This document shows, piece by piece, positions 14,472 to 19,821 of a DNA stretch of 19,821 bases. The notes under the pieces were generated by a model that searched no databases, was not told where the DNA came from, and saw nothing but the letters and a program-made list of their open reading frames with translations. Position 1 is the first letter of the stretch; every line of letters starts with the position of its first letter. This DNA is from DASUSF01 sp036375275 (GTDB taxonomy: Bacteria > Pseudomonadota > Alphaproteobacteria > Geminicoccales > Geminicoccaceae): positions 1 through 19,821 of the forward strand of contig DASUSF010000006.1 of NCBI GenBank assembly GCA_036375275.1, read 5' to 3'. The translations under genes and the position numbers were made by a program.

Positions 14472-15224
14472 ATGCGCCTCGCGCCGGCCTCGGCCGCCCG
14501 TGTCGACCGCGAGCACGTGTTGCTGCTCAAGGGTCTTCTCCTGCTCGTCGTCGTCGGCTTCGCCTTCCTCGGCGCCTGGCACTACGGCCTGCTGCAGCGG
14601 GTCTGGCGCGAGGATCCGACCGGGATGTCCGCAGCGATCACCCTCGTCTTTCTGGTCGCCACCGGCCACGGCGCGCGGCAGTTCGTGCATCTGTCGCGCG
14701 CGCTCAACCACGTCCGGACGGTCGAGCGGCGGGTTCGCGAGGAGGCCCCGAGCGGCGCCTGGGGCATGACCGGCTGCCTCCCCGAGGGCTGCGTCGCGCT
14801 CTACCTCGAGAAGCTCATGCGCAAGGCCAAGTTCGCCGGGTCGCGCCCCATCGACCAGTCGCTCCTGCTCGACAGCTTCGAGAGCGAGCTCCGCCACGGC
14901 CACGTGTTCGGCTGGTTCGTCGCCGACCTGCTGCTCTCGCTCGGCCTGGTGGGCACCGTGGTCGGCTTCATCCTGATGCTCTCGCCCATCAGCGGTCTCG
15001 AGGGCAGCGACCACGCCGCGGTCCGCGACGCCCTGGCCGCGATGAGCAGCGGCATGGCGGTCGCCCTCTACACGACGCTCACCGGCCTGATCGGCGGCCT
15101 GATCCTGAAGATCCAGGGCATGTTCCTGGACGGTGCCGTGGACGTCCTGGTCCGCCGGATCACCGAGATCACCGAGGTCTACGTCCTGCCGACGATCGAG
15201 CAGACCCGCCATGCGCCGGCGTGA
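14472..15224 (+). CDS. MotA/TolQ/ExbB proton-channel family protein
   Basis: This 250-residue inner-membrane protein belongs to the family whose members form pentameric, proton-driven stators (MotA, TolQ, ExbB). Helices are predicted at about 16-38 and 52-66, then after a cytoplasmic section at 148-170 and 192-214. The last two are the signature pair: SLGLVGTVVGFILMLSPI and SGMAVALYTTLTGLIGGL match the consensus of channel helices TM3 and TM4. The cytoplasmic loop (67-145) is short, more like TolQ/ExbB than MotA, and carries two Cys (about 102 and 107). The ATG at 14472 has GAGGAG (14458-14463) eight bases upstream. It overlaps the next gene by 14 bases. No tonB, tolA or flagellar gene is nearby, so the partner is presumably the downstream protein and the cellular task is unknown. 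Confidence 0.88.
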   Translation: MRLAPASAARVDREHVLLLKGLLLLVVVGFAFLGAWHYGLLQRVWREDPTGMSAAITLVFLVATGHGARQFVHLSRALNHVRTVERRVREEAPSGAWGMTGCLPEGCVALYLEKLMRKAKFAGSRPIDQSLLLDSFESELRHGHVFGWFVADLLLSLGLVGTVVGFILMLSPISGLEGSDHAAVRDALAAMSSGMAVALYTTLTGLIGGLILKIQGMFLDGAVDVLVRRITEITEVYVLPTIEQTRHAPA

Positions 15225-15831
15225 CCCGAGCAACGTCGCCTTCAGCGACCTCCTGTTCAACGCGCTGCTCGGCTTCATCGTGATGTTCGTGCTCGCGTTT
15301 CTGCTGATCAATCCGGTCGCCCGGAGCGGCGCGGTCGATCCCAAGGCCGAGATCCTGATCACCCTCTCCTGGCCCGACGGCCGGACCGACGACGTCGACC
15401 TCTACGTCGAGGATCCGGGCGGCGATCTGGTATGGTTCCGCCGACGGGAAGCGGGGCTGATGCACCTCGACCGGGACGACCTCGGCGACCTCAACGACAC
15501 GATCGAGGTCGGCGGCGAGCGGATCAGGAACCCCCTGAACCAGGAGATCGTGAGCCTGCGCGGGACCCGCCCGGGCGAGTACGTGGTCAACGCCCACCTC
15601 TACCGGTCCGCCGGGGCCGGTCCGGTGGCGGTGACCGCGAAGGTCGAGAAGCTGAACCCGGCGGTCCGGGTGGTCTTCTACGGCACGGTCGAGCTGCACG
15701 AGCAGGGCGACGAGCGGACCCTGGTCCGCTTCGTGGTCCGGGCCGACGAGAGCGTCGGCGCGGTGACCCGGCTCGCCAAGAACCTGGTTCCGCTCCGCCG
15801 TGGACCCAGAGCAGCGGAGCCGTCGTCATGA
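15211..15831 (+). CDS. Single-helix ExbD/MotB-position membrane protein with unusual periplasmic domain
   Basis: This 206-residue protein is encoded directly after the MotA/ExbB-like gene with a 14-base overlap, the position of ExbD/TolR/MotB in stator operons. A basic N-terminus (MRRRDP) precedes FSDLLFNALLGFIVMFVLAF, one transmembrane helix (about 12-34) with Asp13 near its cytoplasmic end, where ExbD and MotB carry the proton-accepting Asp. The remainder should be periplasmic. Instead of an OmpA-like or TolR-like domain it has a beta-rich domain with an Asp-rich motif DDVDLYVEDPGGDLVWF (60-76) and LDRDDLGDLNDT (86-97), then PGEYVVNAHLYRS and RVVFYGTVELHEQG, somewhat like a DUF2135-type or carbohydrate/calcium-binding sandwich. 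I do not recognise a named family. The stator-partner role is inferred from position, topology and Asp13. Confidence 0.75.
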   Translation: MRRRDPSNVAFSDLLFNALLGFIVMFVLAFLLINPVARSGAVDPKAEILITLSWPDGRTDDVDLYVEDPGGDLVWFRRREAGLMHLDRDDLGDLNDTIEVGGERIRNPLNQEIVSLRGTRPGEYVVNAHLYRSAGAGPVAVTAKVEKLNPAVRVVFYGTVELHEQGDERTLVRFVVRADESVGAVTRLAKNLVPLRRGPRAAEPSS

Positions 15832-16328
15832 CGGCGCCCGTGCTCCTGCTCACCCTGGCGTTCGTCGTGCTCGCGCTGCTGCTGCTCAGCCTCAACCTGC
15901 GCAGCAGCTGGCCCTGGCAGGTGAAGGCGATCGCGATCGTGACCACCGGCGCCTTCTTCGCCGCCTTCTTCATCGCTCTCGGCGGCCTGCTCGGCTGGCC
16001 GACCGAAGCCGCGCCGCCGCAGCACTTCACGCTGCACGCCTCCCTCGTGGAGGAGCCGAGACGTGGCGGGGCCGCCGGCGGGGCGATCTATCTCTGGCTG
16101 TCGCCGCTCGACGCCGAGGGGTCCCTCGCCGGTCCACCCCGGGCGCACGCCCTGCCCTACAGCCGGGAACTTCACGAACGGCTCGCCCGGGCGGAAGCGC
16201 AGCGCGTCGCGGGCCGGCCGGTCGAAGGCCGCCTCCGCGCCGCGGCCAGGGCATTCGCCCAGGACAGCCCGCAGATCGAGCTGTTCGAGGCGCCCCGGAC
16301 GATGCCGCCGCCGAAGACCGCGGGATAG
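15828..16328 (+). CDS. Small two-helix membrane protein of the motor-like operon, unrecognised
   Basis: I do not recognise this 166-residue protein. It has two predicted membrane helices (about 4-22, APVLLLTLAFVVLALLLLSL, and 33-56, KAIAIVTTGAFFAAFFIALG), separated by a short basic, Trp-containing turn (NLRSSWPWQVK). The roughly 110-residue tail starts GWPTEAAPPQHFTLHAS and is probably periplasmic by the positive-inside rule only if both ends face the periplasm; that orientation is uncertain. The tail has IYLWLSPLD, then an Arg/Ala-rich segment with HALPYSRELHERLARAEAQR and a Pro-rich end. The ATG overlaps the previous stop as ATGA, so it is translated together with the two stator-like genes and is probably part of the same complex. 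Confidence 0.7.
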   Translation: MTAPVLLLTLAFVVLALLLLSLNLRSSWPWQVKAIAIVTTGAFFAAFFIALGGLLGWPTEAAPPQHFTLHASLVEEPRRGGAAGGAIYLWLSPLDAEGSLAGPPRAHALPYSRELHERLARAEAQRVAGRPVEGRLRAAARAFAQDSPQIELFEAPRTMPPPKTAG

Positions 16329-16380
16329 ACCCGCGATCGCGCAGCCGGGGGAACCACCTGGGGTCCCGCGGGCGGGCGGC

Positions 16381-17775
16381 TCAGGTGGCGGGCTCGCTCG
16401 GGATGTCCTGCTTCAGCGCGTCCACGAAGATCCGGCGCCAGTTGGTGATGTCGTGCTCGCGCACCTGCCTGAGCAGCCGCCGCCAGCGGTCCTGGCGTTC
16501 GTCGAGCGGCATGGTCAGCCCGAGGTTGAGCGCTTCCGCGGAGCCCTCGACGTCGAACGGGTTGACGATCACGGCGCCGTCCATGTCGTCGGCGGCGCCG
16601 GCGAAGCGCGAGAGGACCAGGACGCCGGGGTCGGTCTCGCTCTGCGCCGCCACGTACTCCTTGGCGACCAGGTTCATCCCGTCCCGGAGCGGGGTCACCA
16701 TGCCGATCCGCGACAGGCGGAAGAAGCCCGCGAGCGTCCGTCGCGTGAAGCTCCGGTTGATGTAGCGGATCGGCATCCAGTCGAACTCGCTGAACTGGCC
16801 ATTGACCCGCCCGGAGGTCGCCTCGACCTGCCGGCGCATCTCGAGATACTCCGGCACGTCCTCGCGCGAGGGCGCCGAGATCTGGACGAAGGTGACCTGG
16901 CCGCGATGCTCGGGGTGGCTCTGGAGAAGCGCCTCGTAGGCGCGCAGCCGCTCGGTGATCCCCTTGGTGTAGTCGAGCCGGTCGACGCCGATGATCAGGG
17001 AGCGGCCGAGCAGGCTGCGCGACAGGCGCTGGCTGGAGCGGACCGCTTCCGCCGAGTCCGCCATCTGGGCGAAGCCGTCGGTGTCGATGCCGATCGGGAT
17101 GTCCATCGCGCGGAGAGTCCGGCCGAAGGCGTTGACCAGCCCGTCGGCGAGCGCGTAGCCGACCCCCTCGCGGTAGAGATAGTCGTGGAAGTTCCGCAGA
17201 TCGTTGCTGGTCTGGAAGCCGATCAGGTCGTAGGCGGAGAGCGCCCGCGCCACCGCCTCGTGCCAGGGCAGTGCCACGTAGAACTCGGCCGAGGGAAACG
17301 GGATGTGCAGGAAGAAGCCGATCTTGGCCTTCACCCCGAGCCGGCGCAGCTCCTCGCCGAGCGGGATGAGGTGGTAGTCGTGGACCCAGATCAGGTCGTC
17401 GTCCCTGAGGTACGGGTACAGCTGCTCCGCGAACAGCTGGTTGACCCGGCGGTAGGTCATGTACCAGTCGCGCTCGAAGCTCGAGAGATCGAGCCGGTAG
17501 TGGAACAGCGGCCAGAGCGTCCGGTTGGCGAAGCCGCCGTAGTAGCGGTCGAACTCGCCCTGCTCGAGGTCGATCTGGACGTAGGTGATGTTGCCGCTCT
17601 TGAAGACCTTGGGGAGCGGCGTCGACGCCTCGGTGGTCTCGCCGCTCCAGCCGAACCAGATGCCGCCGGTCTCGCGCAGGGCCGACAGCACGCCGACCGC
17701 CAGCCCGCCGGCGGTGGCCGCCTTCGACCCGGTGATCGGGGTGACCCGGTTCGATACGACGACGAGGCGACTCAA
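16381..17775 (-). CDS. otsA: Alpha,alpha-trehalose-phosphate synthase (UDP-forming)
   Basis: OtsA transfers glucose from UDP-glucose to glucose 6-phosphate, giving trehalose 6-phosphate for osmotic and desiccation protection. The 464-residue GT20 protein is full length. Visible sites are VVSNRV (6-11, with Arg10), the AGGLAVGV loop (22-29), WVHDYHLIPL (130-139), HIPFPS (157-162), GVDRLDYTKGI (263-273) with R266 and K271 that bind the phosphates, and DGMNLVAKEY (365-374) with D365 and E373. The only reasonable start is a TTG at 17775, since no ATG or GTG lies between it and the upstream in-frame stop and VVVSNR follows at once; this may hold translation low. It begins 16 bases after the GH15 stop on the same strand, so the two are co-transcribed. 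No intact otsB is in the window. Confidence 0.95.
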   Translation of the reverse strand: MSRLVVVSNRVTPITGSKAATAGGLAVGVLSALRETGGIWFGWSGETTEASTPLPKVFKSGNITYVQIDLEQGEFDRYYGGFANRTLWPLFHYRLDLSSFERDWYMTYRRVNQLFAEQLYPYLRDDDLIWVHDYHLIPLGEELRRLGVKAKIGFFLHIPFPSAEFYVALPWHEAVARALSAYDLIGFQTSNDLRNFHDYLYREGVGYALADGLVNAFGRTLRAMDIPIGIDTDGFAQMADSAEAVRSSQRLSRSLLGRSLIIGVDRLDYTKGITERLRAYEALLQSHPEHRGQVTFVQISAPSREDVPEYLEMRRQVEATSGRVNGQFSEFDWMPIRYINRSFTRRTLAGFFRLSRIGMVTPLRDGMNLVAKEYVAAQSETDPGVLVLSRFAGAADDMDGAVIVNPFDVEGSAEALNLGLTMPLDERQDRWRRLLRQVREHDITNWRRIFVDALKQDIPSEPAT

Positions 17776-17791
17776 GGCTCTGCGCGCCAGC

Positions 17792-19570
17792 TCAAACGAC
17801 GTCCTCCCAGGTCTTGCTCAGTTTCATCGCGCAGTTGAGCAATCCGACCAACGAATAGGTCTGCGGAAAGTTGCCCCAGAGCTCGTTGGAGTCCGGATCG
17901 ATGTCTTCGGACAGCAGACCCAGATGGTTGCGGCAGCCGAGCATGTGCTCGAACAGCTCGCGCGCCTCCGCGGTCCGGCCCTGAGCTATCAGGGCATCTA
18001 TATACCAGAACGTGCAGACGATAAAGGCGTTCTCCGGCCGGCCGAAGTCGTCGGCGCGGACGTAGCGGAAGAGGTGCGGGCCGCGTCGGAGCTCGCGCTC
18101 GACCGCGGCGACCGTGCCGGCGAAGCGCTCGTCGCGCGGGTCGATGAAGCCGACCTCGTGCATCAGGAGGACGCTGGCGTCGATCTCGTCGCCGCCGAAG
18201 CTGGCTACGAAGCTCTTCTGGCGCGCGCTCCAGGCCTGCTCGGTGATGGTCGCATGGATGTGGTCGGCCCGGTGCCGCCAGTGGCTCGCCCGGTCGCCGA
18301 GGTCGAGGTGGTGGGCGATCCGGGCCAGCCGGTCGCACGCCGCCCAGCACATCACGCTGGAATGGGTGTGCACCCGCGCCCGGGTCCGGAACTCCCAGAG
18401 CCCCGCGTCCGGCACGTCGTGCACCGCGTAGGCCTGGTTGCCGATCGTCTCCAGCCGGTGGAACGTGTGCCGGCCGGCCGGCTGGCGCAGCCGCTGGTCG
18501 AAGAACGCCTGGGTCGCCGCCAGCAGCACCGAGCCGTAGCCGTCGTGCTGGTCGTGCTCGTAGGCCTGGTTCCCGACCCGGACCGGCCGGTTGCCGCGGT
18601 AGCCGGCGAGCGTCCCGACCTCGCGCTCGCTCAGCTTCCGCTCCAGCCCGATGCCGTAGACCGGCTGCAGATAGCCGTCCTCGGCCGAGCCGACGATGTT
18701 GCTGATGTAGGCGAGGAAGTCCTCCATGGTCTCGATGTAGCCGAGCCGGTTCAGGGTCCGGACCACGAAGTAGGCGTCGCGCAGCCAGCAGAAGCGGTAG
18801 TCCCAGTTGCGCCCGTTGCCGCCGATCTCGGGGATCGAGGTGGTCATCGCCGCGACGATCGCGCCGGTCTCCTCGAAGCTGCAGAGCTTGAGGGTGATCG
18901 CGGCGCGGATCACCGCGTCCTGCCACTCGAACGGCACCGAGAGCCGCATGCACAGCGTCCGCCAGTAGGCGATCGTCTGCTCGAGGAACTCGCGCCCGAT
19001 CTCGACCACCGGGCCACGTAGCGATTCGTCCGGGCCGAGGAGGAGGGTGAGCGGTTGCTCGAGGATGAACGGCGTCTCGTCGAGGATGTAGGTGAGCGGC
19101 GCGTTGGTGGTCAGCCGCAGGCTGGTGTCGGAGGCGACATAGCGGATGTGGTTGCTGCCGCGGGTGATGGTCGGCGGCTGCGCGTTGTAGTGGAAGGTCG
19201 GCCGGACCCGGATCCGGATCCTCGGCGTCTCCCCGAACGGCTGCACGAGGCGCATGATCGTGGTCGGGCGGAAGACCCGCCCGAACTGGAGAAAGCGGGG
19301 GCAGAAGTCCGAGATCTCGATGCCGTCGCCCGCGACGTCGGTCATCCGGGTGACCAGGACGGCGGTGTTGCGGAGGTACGCCTGCTCGCAGCGCACCATC
19401 CCGTCGAGCTCGATGGTGTAGCAGCCGCGCTCGGGGTTCACGTCGAGCAGCGAGCAGAACACGGGGTCGCCGTCGAACCGCGGCACGCAGCTCCAGACGA
19501 TCCGGGCCTCGCGGTCGATCAGGGCGCTGATGGTGCAGTTGCCGATGATGCCGAGATCGAGCGAGCTCAT
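17792..19570 (-). CDS. Glycoside hydrolase family 15 protein (glucoamylase/trehalase-like)
   Basis: GH15 enzymes are inverting exo-hydrolases: glucoamylases, glucodextranases and some trehalases. The 592-residue protein has an N-terminal beta-sandwich domain (about 1-190, starting SSLDLGIIGNCTISALIDRE) and an (alpha/alpha)6 barrel with RNWDYRFCWLRDAYF (254-268). The catalytic acid is probably E393 in GLWEFRTR and the base E563 in SNELWGNFPQTYSLVGL, so the enzyme appears active. There is no signal peptide, so it is cytoplasmic. The ATG at 19570 directly precedes the family's conserved start and overlaps the stop of a 41-codon upstream ORF as ATGA; a longer open frame upstream is Arg-rich shadow sequence. 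Being in an operon with otsA suggests a substrate in trehalose or glycogen metabolism, but specificity cannot be read here. Confidence 0.93.
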   Translation of the reverse strand: MSSLDLGIIGNCTISALIDREARIVWSCVPRFDGDPVFCSLLDVNPERGCYTIELDGMVRCEQAYLRNTAVLVTRMTDVAGDGIEISDFCPRFLQFGRVFRPTTIMRLVQPFGETPRIRIRVRPTFHYNAQPPTITRGSNHIRYVASDTSLRLTTNAPLTYILDETPFILEQPLTLLLGPDESLRGPVVEIGREFLEQTIAYWRTLCMRLSVPFEWQDAVIRAAITLKLCSFEETGAIVAAMTTSIPEIGGNGRNWDYRFCWLRDAYFVVRTLNRLGYIETMEDFLAYISNIVGSAEDGYLQPVYGIGLERKLSEREVGTLAGYRGNRPVRVGNQAYEHDQHDGYGSVLLAATQAFFDQRLRQPAGRHTFHRLETIGNQAYAVHDVPDAGLWEFRTRARVHTHSSVMCWAACDRLARIAHHLDLGDRASHWRHRADHIHATITEQAWSARQKSFVASFGGDEIDASVLLMHEVGFIDPRDERFAGTVAAVERELRRGPHLFRYVRADDFGRPENAFIVCTFWYIDALIAQGRTAEARELFEHMLGCRNHLGLLSEDIDPDSNELWGNFPQTYSLVGLLNCAMKLSKTWEDVV

Positions 19571-19692
19571 GCGCCGGCGCACCCGCCGCCGTCGCGCCGG
19601 TCGGCGAGCCCGACGGCGGCCGCCCTCGGCGTGCCCTCGACGTCGAGGAAGGGCGCCACGCGCGCGAGATCCAGAGGGGGCGGTGAGTCCAT
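19567..19692 (-). CDS. 41-residue ORF resembling a decayed otsB (trehalose-6-phosphatase) N-terminus
   Basis: The ORF starts at an ATG with AAGGGA seven bases upstream (minus strand; plus positions 19700-19705) and its TGA overlaps the GH15 ATG as ATGA. Residues 4-21 read PPPLDLARVAPFLDVEGT, which resembles the start of trehalose-6-phosphate phosphatases (LDxxRxALFLDFDGT), the HAD motif I region. Here the second catalytic Asp is Glu, and after EGTPRAA the sequence becomes Ala/Gly/Arg-rich and stops. I infer an internal deletion of otsB that kept its translation start and the overlap with the next gene. It may survive only as a translational leader for the GH15 gene. A chance GC-rich ORF remains possible. 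Confidence 0.5.
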   Translation of the reverse strand: MDSPPPLDLARVAPFLDVEGTPRAAAVGLADRRDGGGCAGA

Positions 19693-19821
19693 GGTGGGTT
19701 CCCTTCGGGCGGCGGCGGGCGGCCCGGCGATTTGCGCTCATAGGTTGGGAAGATAATCGCGAGACGCGAAGGCGCAAGCTCACCGTACACGCGAAACTTG
19801 CACGTCGAATGAACGCATCCG
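19693..19821 (-). promoter_or_regulatory. Upstream regulatory region of the GH15-otsA operon
   Basis: This 129-base stretch up to the window edge is relatively AT-rich and holds no gene I can support. On the minus strand TTGCGC (19776-19771) followed after 16 bases by TATCTT (19754-19749) is a weak sigma-70-like candidate. A CGTT near the edge (about 19815-19812) could be the -10 of a general-stress EcfG-type promoter, but its -35 would lie outside the window. Neither is firm. Confidence 0.25.

Noticed and set aside
16329..16380. Possible bidirectional terminator between the motor-like operon and otsA
   Set aside because: CCCGCG (16330-16335) and CGCGGG (16367-16372) can pair, but the stem is short, the loop is long and there is no U-run on either strand.
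19571..19783. An N-terminal extension of the GH15 protein by 71 residues
   Set aside because: The added segment is Arg-rich and unlike the family, whose conserved start coincides with the ATG at 19570; the region is better read in the frame of the short otsB-like ORF.
1..19821. CRISPR arrays, tRNA or rRNA genes, insertion sequences and phage genes
   Set aside because: I saw no regularly spaced repeats, cloverleaf-type sequence, transposase or integrase motif anywhere in the window.

Overview
The window is very GC-rich, densely packed chromosomal DNA that reads as an alphaproteobacterium. The pointers are the gene order histone deacetylase-like / xseB / ispA / dxs / tlyA, a complete four-gene Aap general L-amino acid ABC transporter, an entericidin-type lipoprotein, and a GH15 glucoamylase-like gene paired with otsA. 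A Rhodospirillales or Geminicoccales-like lineage is a guess that the sequence alone cannot settle. Almost every gene has large open shadow frames on the other strand, as expected at this GC content.

Layout. (1) 1-2352: the 3' two-thirds of mfd, cut by the window edge. (2) 2429-7341: a tight plus-strand run, with several 4-base stop/start overlaps, of an HDAC-family deacetylase, xseB, ispA, dxs and tlyA. It joins isoprenoid precursor synthesis (Dxs makes DXP, IspA makes farnesyl diphosphate) to exonuclease VII and an rRNA 2'-O-methyltransferase. (3) 7338-8484: a type II toxin-antitoxin module, an Xre/DUF2384 antitoxin followed by a RES-domain NAD+-targeting toxin, with a candidate promoter and operator. 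(4) 8448-9647 (minus): a cystathionine beta-lyase-type PLP enzyme whose 3' end overlaps the toxin gene. (5) 9843-14080: aapJ, aapQ, aapM and aapP, with a structured leader and a hairpin after aapJ. (6) 14113-14274 (minus): a 53-residue entericidin-like lipoprotein, too short for ordinary ORF calling. (7) 14472-16328: a three-gene operon of a MotA/TolQ/ExbB proton-channel protein, an ExbD/MotB-position protein with an unusual beta-rich periplasmic domain, and a small two-helix membrane protein. (8) 19692-16381 (minus): a 41-residue ORF resembling a decayed otsB N-terminus, then a GH15 enzyme, then otsA, apparently one operon entering from the right.

The least-explained part is the 14472-16328 cassette. 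It has the signature channel helices of an ion-driven motor stator and a partner with a single Asp at the start of its only helix. It lacks the OmpA-like or TolR-like periplasmic domain of known systems, and it carries a third, unrecognised membrane protein. The second point of interest is the trehalose locus, where otsA is intact but the phosphatase seems reduced to a short fragment translationally coupled to the GH15 gene.
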